A stretch of 37,407 nt of DNA from Candidatus Limosilactobacillus merdigallinarum. Its GTDB lineage: Bacteria; Bacillota; Bacilli; Lactobacillales; Lactobacillaceae. The number at the start of each line of letters is the position of its first letter. The first letter of the stretch is position 1. The DNA is taken from assembly GCA_019114515.1 (NCBI GenBank), contig DXFH01000018.1:1-37407 (forward strand). Direction: 5' to 3'. Under the pieces are notes generated by a model. It did no database searches. It was not told where the DNA came from and was given only the letters and a program-made list of their open reading frames with translations. This document shows, piece after piece, positions 25,447-33,060 of this stretch. A program made the translations under genes and the position numbers.

Positions 25447-25615
25447 TTTAGCAGGCCGCTTTTAGCACCATACTAACGATAAAATTTTTTCTTTTAGCAC
25501 TTGTTTAGCACCATCATTTTTGAGTGGTTTTTAACGGTAGTTTGCTAAACTTATTTAGCAAAAATATTTTCTATTCCTACAAACTCTGCTACTACAGTCT
25601 GCTAAACCTGCTAAA
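25447..25615. repeat. Cluster of eight TTTAGCA/TGCTAAA motifs (operator array)
   Basis: Exact 7-mers occur at 25447, 25461, 25493, 25504 and 25554 (TTTAGCA) and at 25543, 25600 and 25609 (TGCTAAA). They come in pairs with start-to-start distances of 14, 11, 11 and 9 bp. The array fills the gap between the divergent PTS and gusA promoters and ends 5 bp before the gusA -35. Paired direct and inverted 7-mers suggest a second transcription factor; the regulator is not identifiable from the window. Confidence 0.7.
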
Positions 25616-25620
25616 TGGCT

Positions 25621-25649
25621 TTGACTATGTAACCGCTTTTTACTATATT
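25621..25649 (+). promoter_or_regulatory. gusA promoter with internal operator-like site
   Basis: TTGACT, a 17-bp spacer, TATATT. The spacer holds TGTAACCGCTTT (25629-25640), sharing TGTAACCG and TTT with the operator at 25418, so both divergent promoters carry the same type of site. Confidence 0.7.
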
Positions 25650-25715
25650 AACGGTGTAATCACTTTCCCAGCATGCTTAACAAACCATCCGTTTTCTTTA
25701 AGGAGTGAATTAAAC

Positions 25716-27464
25716 ATGTTATTTCCCCAACTAAATTCAACCCGTACTTTGACTGACCTCAATGGCATGTGGCAGTTTCAAGCTGACGAACCCGCAATTG
25801 ATTTAAACCAACCCTTACCGCATCCGGAATGGGTCGCTGTCCCCGGTTCCTTCAATGCCCAACTGTTAGGCCCGCAATATACTGATAAAGTTGGTTATTT
25901 CTGGTACGAAACCCACTTCCAACTACCAAGTGAACAATTGCAAAGACGCAATGTGTTACGGTTTGGTGCTGTGACCCACGCTGCTGAAGTTTACTTAAAC
26001 GGGCACTTAGTAATGAAGCATAAGGGTGGCTTCACACCATTCGAAGCGCAAATTGATCAGTTTCTGCAAGAAGGCAGCAATGACCTAAAAGTTAAGGTTT
26101 CTAACATTCTTGATAACACGACCCTTCCTAGCGCTGATTATCACGGTGACGGTAAAGAAACCTACCGCTTTGACTTCTACAACTATTCTGGTATCCAACG
26201 GTCAGTCGTTATTTATTCAACGACCACATCTTATATCGATAGTATTACGATTCCTTACCAAACCGACTTGGTCCATACAAGTGTTAAGCCCGTGGTCAAA
26301 GTTAATGGCGACTTTAATCACGCTGAGTTAACTGTATTTGATCAAGATATGAACGTAATTGACCAGCAGAATGGTCTGGATGCGCAACTCAACATTGATC
26401 AAACGCACCTATGGCAACCCGGCCACTCTTACCTTTATCATCTGCAAGTTAAGCTCTTCGATGATAACAATGAGTTGCTGGACATTTATACAAAGGAATT
26501 CGGTGTCCGCACGATTAAAATTGAAAATAACCAGTTTTTGATCAACAAAAAGCCGTTCTACTTTAAGGGGTTTGGCAAACATATGGATTTCTTCGCGTCT
26601 GGTCGGGGGATGAACCTCCCACTAATGAACTGGGATAATCATATTTTGCAATCGATCGGTGCTAATTCTTTCCGGACTTCACACTATCCTAATGACGAAA
26701 TCACTATGCAACAGGCTGATCGCAATGGACAAGTAGTCATTGACGAAACCGCAGCCGTTGGTCTCTTTATTGGCTTTAACGCCAACGTTGAGGTCTTAAA
26801 GAATGATCAGACGACTTGGAATACACTAGACACAACGGCTGCCCATCAGTTAGCCATCAAGGAACTAATTGAGCGTGACGCAGACCACCCTTCCGTTGTG
26901 ATGTGGTCCATTGCTAACGAACCAGCGGGTGGTCAACCTGGAGCTCGCGAATACTTTGCCCCACTGGTAAAACTGACCAAGCAGCTTGACTGGCAAAAGC
27001 GGCCCGTTACCTTTACCAACATGATGCGTGATGATTATCAGGATGATGACATTGCCGACTTATTCGATGTTGTCTGCCTCAATCGGTACTATGGCTGGTA
27101 TACAAGCCATGGTGACTTAAAGGCTGCCGAGAAAGAGCTGCGCGATAACATTATGCATTGGCACGAAAAGCTGCCAGACAAACCGTTTATTTTCACTGAA
27201 TTTGGTGCGGACACTGTTCCTGGCCTGCATAGTTTGGAGCGCTCTCCTTATTCTGAGGAGTACCAAGTCGACCTTTACAAGACTTACTTCAAGGTATTTG
27301 ATGAGTTTTCATATATTATTGGTGAACAACTATGGGCCTACGCTGACTTCCACACTCAGGACAATATGATTCGGGTCGATGGCAACTTAAAGGGCGTCTT
27401 CACTCGCGATCGGCGGCCAAAGGCTATTGTCTCTTTGTTAAAGCAGCGCTGGCTTAAAAAGTAG
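25716..27464 (+). CDS. gusA: Beta-glucuronidase (GH2)
   Basis: 582 residues, close to the Escherichia coli enzyme (603). The GH2 sugar-binding and immunoglobulin-like domains occupy about 1-275, and the TIM barrel the rest. The acid/base Glu is in WSIANEP, and the nucleophile Glu is in FTEFGADT. The glucuronate-specific Asn-x-Lys motif is in DGNLKGVFTRDR, and NRYYGWY and GEQLWAYADF match the family. It hydrolyses beta-D-glucuronides to free glucuronate and aglycone in the cytoplasm (no signal peptide). The start is ATG 25716 with AAGGAG upstream; the frame runs open further upstream through the promoter and operator array, which I exclude. The lacI-type gene follows after 25 bp in the same operon. 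Confidence 0.95.
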   Translation: MLFPQLNSTRTLTDLNGMWQFQADEPAIDLNQPLPHPEWVAVPGSFNAQLLGPQYTDKVGYFWYETHFQLPSEQLQRRNVLRFGAVTHAAEVYLNGHLVMKHKGGFTPFEAQIDQFLQEGSNDLKVKVSNILDNTTLPSADYHGDGKETYRFDFYNYSGIQRSVVIYSTTTSYIDSITIPYQTDLVHTSVKPVVKVNGDFNHAELTVFDQDMNVIDQQNGLDAQLNIDQTHLWQPGHSYLYHLQVKLFDDNNELLDIYTKEFGVRTIKIENNQFLINKKPFYFKGFGKHMDFFASGRGMNLPLMNWDNHILQSIGANSFRTSHYPNDEITMQQADRNGQVVIDETAAVGLFIGFNANVEVLKNDQTTWNTLDTTAAHQLAIKELIERDADHPSVVMWSIANEPAGGQPGAREYFAPLVKLTKQLDWQKRPVTFTNMMRDDYQDDDIADLFDVVCLNRYYGWYTSHGDLKAAEKELRDNIMHWHEKLPDKPFIFTEFGADTVPGLHSLERSPYSEEYQVDLYKTYFKVFDEFSYIIGEQLWAYADFHTQDNMIRVDGNLKGVFTRDRRPKAIVSLLKQRWLKK

Positions 27465-27489
27465 GATTGAAAACTGAGGAGGAATTACA

Positions 27490-28491
27490 ATGACTGTTAC
27501 TATTAAGGATATCGCCAAAATCACTGGTTTCTCCTCAGCAACCGTTTCAATCGTTTTAAACAATAAACCATTTCGTATTGCTCCAGCGACAAGAAAAAAG
27601 ATACTGGAAACGGCTAAGGAATTGGGATACATCAAGCCGCAAGTCAGAGCATCATTAAGTCAATCACCCGCAACCAACATCGGACTACTCATCCCCAAAA
27701 TTAACAGCACTTTTAATGATTTAATTGCTACTGGTGTCGAACAAGCCTGTCATGAACAAGGATGGGGCTTAATTGTTGAATCCACCAATAATAATTCTCG
27801 TTTGCAGAAGTCTTACCTATATGGCTTGCAGTCGGGGATGGTAAGTGGGGTTATCATTACCGGTCATTTTGATAATTTAGTCCAGGCTGGCCTGGATCAG
27901 GTCAAGCAACAAGGACTCCCCTGTTTAACGGTTGGTAGTCAACCAATCCAAAATAACGCGGTCATTTTTGATAACAAACAAGGTGGCTACCTAGCTACCA
28001 AATATTTATTATCAATGGGACATCGTAAAATCGCCTGCTTAACTGGCAATCCGCACCTGCAAGTGGTTAAAGATCGCCTGGCTGGTTACAAAAAAGCGCT
28101 GCAAGAATTTGGCGTTACGTACGACCCAAGCCTTATTTTCGAATCTGACTTTTCATATCGAACTACTTATCCAATAGTGCCCACCCTGCCACTGGATAAA
28201 TTCACGGCACTCTTCGCTTTAAGTGACCTAATGGCATTTGCCTGCTATAACTACTGGCGTTCACAAGGCATTCACATACCTGATGACATCTCATTAGTCG
28301 GTTATGATGCAACCAATGCAGGTTTCTTGACCACACCACCGTTATCTTCAGTTGATCAGCGTGCTAAACAAGCGGGATACACTGCTGGTAAAATTTTGAT
28401 TGAGCAAAGCATTAATAGCCAACCATTGAATAAGCCCGTCACAATCGCGTCCCACTTAGAAATCAGGCAATCCGTTCGCGTCATCAAATAG
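27490..28491 (+). CDS. LacI-family transcriptional regulator
   Basis: 333 residues. The N-terminal helix-turn-helix (TIKDIAKITGFSSATVSIVLN, split over 4-24) and the hinge helix region (ILETAKELGYI) are typical. A periplasmic-binding-protein-like effector domain follows (about 60-330) with NIGLLIPKI and HRKIACLTG. AGGAGG lies 8 bp before ATG 27490. It is the second gene of the gusA operon, so it is probably the local regulator, acting at the two TGTAACCG sites. The effector is unknown but is probably a glucuronide or glucuronate derivative. Confidence 0.93.
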   Translation: MTVTIKDIAKITGFSSATVSIVLNNKPFRIAPATRKKILETAKELGYIKPQVRASLSQSPATNIGLLIPKINSTFNDLIATGVEQACHEQGWGLIVESTNNNSRLQKSYLYGLQSGMVSGVIITGHFDNLVQAGLDQVKQQGLPCLTVGSQPIQNNAVIFDNKQGGYLATKYLLSMGHRKIACLTGNPHLQVVKDRLAGYKKALQEFGVTYDPSLIFESDFSYRTTYPIVPTLPLDKFTALFALSDLMAFACYNYWRSQGIHIPDDISLVGYDATNAGFLTTPPLSSVDQRAKQAGYTAGKILIEQSINSQPLNKPVTIASHLEIRQSVRVIK

Positions 28492-28505
28492 CGTCAGCCA
28501 AAACG

Positions 28506-28552
28506 AAAAGCATCTCAGCACTCGTAATTGATGAGTACTGAGATGCTTTTTA
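28506..28552. terminator. Bidirectional terminator between the lacI-type gene and the nucleoside hydrolase gene
   Basis: AAAAGCATCTCAGCACTC / GAGTACTGAGATGCTTTT, a stem of about 17 bp with one G-U pair and a 9-nt loop, flanked by A and T runs. Confidence 0.9.
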
Positions 28553-28563
28553 AGTTAATTTCT

Positions 28564-29484
28564 TTACTTCATTTTGCTTACTTGGTCAACGAACCATTTG
28601 TTGAAGAAGTCGGCATCGATATCGACACAAACTTCAGCGTTGGTCTTGCCATCGTGGTAAGCACCACGAATGTCGCCGACCATGCAGCCAATAGCTGGGC
28701 CATCAGTCTGAATGTCGATCCACATCTCCTTAGTGGTAAATGCTTCTGGGTGGAGTAGGTAGAAGATAGTGTTAACGTCGTGCATTGGACGACCATTGGC
28801 ACCACCGGACATGTCGTTGTAGTGGCTGATCAGGCCATACAGCATCTTACCAGTTTCATTCATGTCCTTCAGCTTGTTCAAGCTTTCGTTAGTCAGCAGA
28901 GCCTTCAGGGTAACATCCAGGCCAACCGTAACGATCGGAACACCAAACTTGTACATAATTTCAGCAGCGTGCGGGTCAGTGAAGACGTTAAATTCAGCTG
29001 CAGAAGTCATGTTACCACCGGAAATAGAACCGCCCATGGCTACGATCTTAGAAATGTGTGACTTAACTTCTGGGTATTCCTTGAACAGCAAAGCAATGTT
29101 GGTGTAGGAACCAGTTGGTACTAAGACTACTGAATCTTCTGCCATGATAGCATCATGTAATGCTTCAACGGCATTCTTATTAATCGGCTTGCCATAATCG
29201 GTGCCAAAGTCGTATCCTTCCATCCCTGATTCACCGTGAATCCGGGCAGCATCTTCAAAGTGCTTGATTAATGGTGAGTGTGCACCTTCAGCAACTGGAA
29301 TTTCATTATCCTTGCCAAAGAAGTGAACGATCTTCAAAACATTGGCAGTGGTCTTATCAACCGTAACATTACCAGCAACGGCAGTGATCAGCTTAACATC
29401 CAATTCTGGACTGTTAATTGCCATTGTCATTGCAGCTGCGTCATCAATACCAGGATCAGTATCCATAATAATCTTCGTAGTCAT
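28564..29484 (-). CDS. Nucleoside hydrolase (IunH/Rih family)
   Basis: 306 residues. The calcium-binding signature is DTDPGIDDAAAM (8-19), with VPTGSYTNIALLF and MGGSISGGNMTSAAEFN matching the family, and the catalytic-site His in MHDVNTIFYLL. It splits ribonucleosides to base and ribose in the cytoplasm. Base preference (pyrimidine, purine or broad) cannot be read safely from the sequence. GGGGGAAAA precedes ATG 29484. It lies downstream of the NupC-type transporter on the same strand, separated by 88 bp with a hairpin and a cre-like site, forming a nucleoside salvage unit. Confidence 0.93.
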   Translation of the reverse strand: MTTKIIMDTDPGIDDAAAMTMAINSPELDVKLITAVAGNVTVDKTTANVLKIVHFFGKDNEIPVAEGAHSPLIKHFEDAARIHGESGMEGYDFGTDYGKPINKNAVEALHDAIMAEDSVVLVPTGSYTNIALLFKEYPEVKSHISKIVAMGGSISGGNMTSAAEFNVFTDPHAAEIMYKFGVPIVTVGLDVTLKALLTNESLNKLKDMNETGKMLYGLISHYNDMSGGANGRPMHDVNTIFYLLHPEAFTTKEMWIDIQTDGPAIGCMVGDIRGAYHDGKTNAEVCVDIDADFFNKWFVDQVSKMK

Positions 29485-29499
29485 AGCTTTTCCCCCTTC

Positions 29500-29513
29500 T
29501 GAAAACGCTTTAC
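29500..29513. promoter_or_regulatory. cre-like site upstream of the nucleoside hydrolase gene
   Basis: TGAAAACGCTTTAC resembles the CcpA cre consensus except for the last two bases. It lies about 15 bp before the hydrolase start codon. Confidence 0.45.
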
Positions 29514-29524
29514 TTGTTTTTTGA

Positions 29525-29561
29525 AGAAAAAGTAGGGCACAACAACTGCCGTTCCCTACTT
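29525..29561 (-). terminator. Hairpin terminator between transporter and nucleoside hydrolase genes
   Basis: On the minus strand AAGTAGGG...CCCTACTT (8 bp, 16-nt loop), then TTTCTTC. It may attenuate readthrough into the hydrolase gene. Confidence 0.6.
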
Positions 29562-29572
29562 CTTACATTATA

Positions 29573-30772
29573 TTACCAAACGAACAGGCCGACCATTGCA
29601 GCAGACAGCAGAGATACCAAGATACCAGAAAGGATCAGGTAAATGATGTTGTGAGCAATGTAGTCGTTGGTCTCGTTGTCAACTAAGCCCTTGAAGACCC
29701 CGATGATCATACCAAGAGTACCGAAGTTGGCAAATGAGGTAACGAATGTGGTCATAACAGCTTGGAAGTGTGGGCTGAAGGTGTGAATCTTGCTGCTCAT
29801 GTTACCCATAACAACAAATTCGTTAGTAACCAGCTTCATACCCATGTTTTGTGAAAGAATCCATACATCGTGTGGGTTCAGACCCATTAACCATGCGAAT
29901 GGGTACATGATGACACCCAGGATGCTTTCTAGTGACAGTGGCTTCCAGAAGAGGCCTAAGATATTGTCGATCAGGGCTGCCAAAGCAACGAAGGCAACAA
30001 CGTTAGCGATAACAATCAGGATCAGACGACCGGCACCCAAGATAGAGTCACCCAGGAAACTGAAGAATGGTTCACGCTTGCCGCCTTCTTTAGAAACACC
30101 GATGATAACATCTTCTTCTGGAGTAACCTTAACTGGGTTCAACAGACTGGTAGTGATCAGTGAGTTGATGATGTTAATCGGAATAGCAGTCAGAATAAAT
30201 TGACCAGGCATCATTTCAACATAGGAACCAACCATGGCAGCAGTGATACATGACATACTCATCATGGCCAGAGTCAAGTTACGAGCCTTTGACATCTGCT
30301 TCAATTGACGTTCGGAAACGGCCAGAACTTCAGTGTTTCCTAAGAACATCATTTCAACAGCAAAGAATGATTCGAACTTTGGTTGACCAGTAATGAATGA
30401 CAGACCACGGCCGATCCACTTGATGACCCATGGCAAGAAGCCGATGTATGTCAAGATATCGAACAGTGGAACAACCATCAGGATTGGCATCAATGCAGAA
30501 CAAATGAAGTTTAAGTTCTTAGTATTGTACCAACCACCTAATGCAAAGACACTACCTTTGGCAGAAGCATCAACCAACCATACGAAACCATTGGCTGCAG
30601 CTTCAACACCAGAACGACCGGCTTTAGAACCAGTCAGGAACCAAGCAATCAGCAGGTTCAGGACAACCATAATAGCAACTGCTTTCCAGTTGATTGCCTT
30701 CTTGTCCTTGGAAAGTAGGAAACAAATCCCCAAGAATACTACTAATCCAAGGATGTTAACAAGTAAATACAT
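29573..30772 (-). CDS. NupC/CNT-family concentrative nucleoside transporter
   Basis: 399 residues with about nine or ten spans. Family signatures are visible: FICSALMPILMVVPLFDILTY split over about 90-110, the GQPKFESFFAVEMMFLGNTE substrate region, MPGQF, and NMGMKLVTNEFVVMGNMS followed by SFANFGTLGMIIG. It imports nucleosides by proton or sodium symport and pairs functionally with the hydrolase gene downstream. The start is ATG 30772 with AGGAAGGG upstream. A promoter at 30890-30919 and a cre-like site downstream of its -10 suggest carbon catabolite repression. Confidence 0.93.
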   Translation of the reverse strand: MYLLVNILGLVVFLGICFLLSKDKKAINWKAVAIMVVLNLLIAWFLTGSKAGRSGVEAAANGFVWLVDASAKGSVFALGGWYNTKNLNFICSALMPILMVVPLFDILTYIGFLPWVIKWIGRGLSFITGQPKFESFFAVEMMFLGNTEVLAVSERQLKQMSKARNLTLAMMSMSCITAAMVGSYVEMMPGQFILTAIPINIINSLITTSLLNPVKVTPEEDVIIGVSKEGGKREPFFSFLGDSILGAGRLILIVIANVVAFVALAALIDNILGLFWKPLSLESILGVIMYPFAWLMGLNPHDVWILSQNMGMKLVTNEFVVMGNMSSKIHTFSPHFQAVMTTFVTSFANFGTLGMIIGVFKGLVDNETNDYIAHNIIYLILSGILVSLLSAAMVGLFVW

Positions 30773-30817
30773 CCCTAAACACCCTTCCTAAAAAACTAGA
30801 AATGAGAAATAATTGCT

Positions 30818-30836
30818 AGTTAGCTTAATGCTAACT
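30818..30836. promoter_or_regulatory. Palindrome in the transporter leader
   Basis: AGTTAGC, spacer TTAAT, GCTAACT. A perfect 7-bp inverted repeat in the 5' untranslated region, possibly an operator or a hairpin. Confidence 0.4.
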
Positions 30837-30859
30837 TACACTTCTAAATATATCGAAAA

Positions 30860-30873
30860 TGGAAGCGCTTGTA
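30860..30873. promoter_or_regulatory. cre-like site in the transporter leader
   Basis: TGGAAGCGCTTGTA, CG-centred and near the CcpA consensus, lies just downstream of the predicted transcription start, where CcpA would act as a roadblock. Confidence 0.6.
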
Positions 30874-30889
30874 AAGCGTTTTATCAAAG

Positions 30890-30919
30890 ATTATATAAGA
30901 AACATTAAAGTTTGGTAAA
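30890..30919 (-). promoter_or_regulatory. Transporter gene promoter
   Basis: The minus strand reads TTTACC, an 18-bp spacer, a perfect TATAAT. Confidence 0.65.
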
Positions 30920-31156
30920 ACAGCCTAGAAATTTTATACCATACCCGGTTTTGTTTGTAAATACCGTAATAATAAAATGTGATATATCAGATTATTTAAA
31001 CAAAATCCGAACTATCAAACCGTTTTACCGTCTTAAAAATCACAAAATTCACGGGAGCTTTACGCAGTCACTGTCCATTAAGTAAAGGTGTTTTGGTAAC
31101 CATCAGCATAGTGACTAGCGGTTACCTAAATTAATGAACAAGGATTTTCACAAGAT
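30920..31156. other. AT-rich gap between transporter promoter and permease gene
   Basis: No gene seen. The only structure is GGTAACC (31095-31101) against GGTTACC (31120-31126), a 7-bp stem with an 18-nt loop. It lies downstream of the permease stop but is not followed by a T run, so termination there is uncertain. Confidence 0.5.
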
Positions 31157-32515
31157 TTAATTTTGCTTTTTCGTCTTACTAGTGAAGCCATAGCTGACAA
31201 ACAAAGCAATGATAAAAATCACGGAAACTACTAATGAGATCAGCGTTGACGGAATAAAAATCAAGATCACCAAAATGGCCGCAAAGAAAATGATCGTTGC
31301 CCAATCGGTAACTGGGTAACCTGGCAGCGTAAATTCTGGCACCCCTTCTGGATGCTTGCGCCGGTAACGCAAGTGACAAGCCGCAATGAAGATCCACACA
31401 AAGATGAAGTTAATCGTGGAGACTCCTGAAATCACCTCAAAGATCCCTGCAGGCATCAAATAATTTAAGATCACTACGACTAATAAGATAAGGGAAGAAA
31501 ATTGCAACGCTGCATTCGGCACCGCTTTGTTGCTCAATTTACGGAAGCGAGCCGGTGCATGGTGTTCCTGGGCCAATGAATATAGGGAACGGCTAGTCGA
31601 AAAGATGGCACTGTTAGTCGCTGACATTGCCGCAGTTAACACCACAAAGTTTAAAATCCCTGCTGCGCCAGTTATGCCGATGCCTGCAAAGACTTGTACA
31701 AACGGGCTGGAACTGGTTTGGATCTTTGTCCATGGATAAATGGACATGATTGAAAGCATTGAACCAACATAAAAAAGACCAATTCTGACTGGCAAAGTAT
31801 TAATTGCCTTTGGGATGTCCTTTCGCGGATTTTTGGTTTCACCGGCCGTTAAACCAACCATTTCGATACCAACAAAAGCAAAGGCGACCATTTGAAAGGA
31901 TAATAGGAAACCTAAGAAGCCCTTAGGAAAGAAACCACCATAATTAACTAAGTTGGCTAAACTGGCATGACCCGTTGCAGTTGGCACGCCAAAGATCACC
32001 ATAATGATCCCGACAACAATCAACGCCACAATCGCAAAAATCTTAATCAGTGAGAAAGCTGTTTCCAGTTCCCCAAAAAGACCGACGTTAACCATGTTAA
32101 TCAGCATCAACAAGACAATGATGGTTAACGGCCCTACCCATTGCGGCAAGCTTGGAAACCAGTAGCGCAAATAGATCCCGGTTGCCGTTAAATCAGCCAT
32201 CGCCAAGGTTAGCCAGCACGACCAGTACATCCACCCGGCAATGAAGCCCATCCGGTCACCCAGATACTCTTGAATGGAGTCGATAAAGGAATGCTTGCTA
32301 AGGTCAGCCAACAGAAGCTCACCAAGGGCACGCATCATAAAGAAGCAAAAGATACCGACAATTAAGTAAGTCAAAATAATCGACGGCCCTGCCGCTTTGA
32401 TGGCTGAACCAGATCCTAAAAACAACCCGGTCCCAATTGCCCCACCAATCGCAATCATTGTGATGTGTCGACTCTTTAAAGAGCGTGATAGTTTTTGTTC
32501 GTCTTGTTGATCCAT
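31157..32515 (-). CDS. Amino acid permease, APC superfamily (AAT/CycA-like), glycine T-box controlled
   Basis: 452 residues with twelve predicted spans. The N-terminal AAT signature is RHITMIAIGGAIGTGLFLGSG split over about 15-35, followed by SGVSTINFIFVW late in the chain. It imports an amino acid by proton symport. It resembles D-Ala/D-Ser/Gly permeases, and its T-box leader reads a glycine codon, so glycine or a small neutral amino acid is the likely substrate (inference). The start is ATG 32515 with AAGGAG upstream; the longer in-frame start at 32581 lies in the leader terminator and is rejected. Confidence 0.92.
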   Translation of the reverse strand: MDQQDEQKLSRSLKSRHITMIAIGGAIGTGLFLGSGSAIKAAGPSIILTYLIVGIFCFFMMRALGELLLADLSKHSFIDSIQEYLGDRMGFIAGWMYWSCWLTLAMADLTATGIYLRYWFPSLPQWVGPLTIIVLLMLINMVNVGLFGELETAFSLIKIFAIVALIVVGIIMVIFGVPTATGHASLANLVNYGGFFPKGFLGFLLSFQMVAFAFVGIEMVGLTAGETKNPRKDIPKAINTLPVRIGLFYVGSMLSIMSIYPWTKIQTSSSPFVQVFAGIGITGAAGILNFVVLTAAMSATNSAIFSTSRSLYSLAQEHHAPARFRKLSNKAVPNAALQFSSLILLVVVILNYLMPAGIFEVISGVSTINFIFVWIFIAACHLRYRRKHPEGVPEFTLPGYPVTDWATIIFFAAILVILIFIPSTLISLVVSVIFIIALFVSYGFTSKTKKQN

Positions 32516-32540
32516 CTTTATGCTCCTTTCATGCTGAAAA

Positions 32541-32720
32541 CAAAAAAACGTCCCTGGTAAACTTACCAGGGACGTTTGCACGCGGTTCCACCCTTATTGC
32601 GGACGATCATCATCCACCACTTTACGGTCATTAAGGGAACCGCCCCATTTCTCTCTTCATGCCATTCACCGCCACCAAGTTCCAGCAAATCTTGGTTTCT
32701 CTGTTGACCGCTTTAAATTG
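32541..32720 (-). promoter_or_regulatory. T-box riboswitch, glycine specifier, for the permease gene
   Basis: On the minus strand the T-box AGGGTGGAACCGCG is at 32581-32594. The intrinsic terminator CGTCCCTGGTAA / TTACCAGGGACG with a T run is at 32541-32574. The stem I apex has CAGAGAAA...GCTGGAA, as in the trpS leader. The specifier follows GAAT and reads GGC (32661-32663, Gly). In the tyrS and trpS leaders of this window the same GAAT precedes TAC and TGG, fixing the register. The variable T-box base is A (TGGA), complementary to the U73 discriminator of tRNA-Gly. Confidence 0.88.
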
Positions 32721-32726
32721 CTAATT

Positions 32727-32754
32727 AGTATACTCTCTCCCGCTGTTTTGTCAA
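32727..32754 (-). promoter_or_regulatory. Permease T-box promoter
   Basis: The minus strand reads TTGACA, a 16-bp spacer, TATACT. It is divergent from the tyrS promoter about 30 bp away. Confidence 0.75.
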
Positions 32755-32784
32755 TCGTTAAGCATGATCTTTTTAATTGCCAGC

Positions 32785-32814
32785 TTGACTTCAATTCTGA
32801 ATTGCGTTTAAATA
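32785..32814 (+). promoter_or_regulatory. tyrS T-box promoter
   Basis: TTGACT, an 18-bp spacer, TAAATA. Confidence 0.55.
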
Positions 32815-32821
32815 CGGATAA

Positions 32822-33031
32822 CTACCAGGAGAGGTCGAGTAAGTGGGCGTTCCCCGTTTCAGAAAGCTAGCGGCAGCTGTAAGCTAGTACAGAGCACACA
32901 CCGAATTACGCCTTAGTCACCCTGGACACTTATTTGAACAATACTTAATGAGGTACAAGTAACGTACAAAAATGGGTGGTACCACGGATAAATTCGTCCC
33001 AGGACTGAGCGATCGGTCCTGGGATTTTTTT
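32822..33031 (+). promoter_or_regulatory. T-box riboswitch, tyrosine specifier, for tyrS
   Basis: The AGTA motif is near 32839. The specifier TAC (Tyr) is at 32907-32909 after GAAT, and the T-box ATGGGTGGTACCACGG at 32972-32987. The terminator TCCCAGGAC / GTCCTGGGA with a T run is at 32997-33030. The variable base is T (TGGT), complementary to A73 of tRNA-Tyr. Confidence 0.95.
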
Positions 33032-33060
33032 ACGTTACCGCAACGAACGGAGGAAGTTAT

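Noticed and set aside
25447-25615. TTTAGCA array as a CRISPR array
   Set aside because: The repeat unit is 7 bp, in mixed orientations, with short unequal spacers and no cas genes.
25524-25715. 64-codon N-terminal extension of beta-glucuronidase
   Set aside because: It passes through the operator array and promoter. The family N-terminus and an AAGGAG site both place the start at 25716.
31840-31862. parS-like GGTTTCACCGGCCG inside the permease gene
   Set aside because: It has only one partial half-site and is explained by coding sequence.
32516-32581. 22-codon N-terminal extension of the amino acid permease
   Set aside because: It lies in the T-box terminator; AAGGAG and the family start support ATG 32515.
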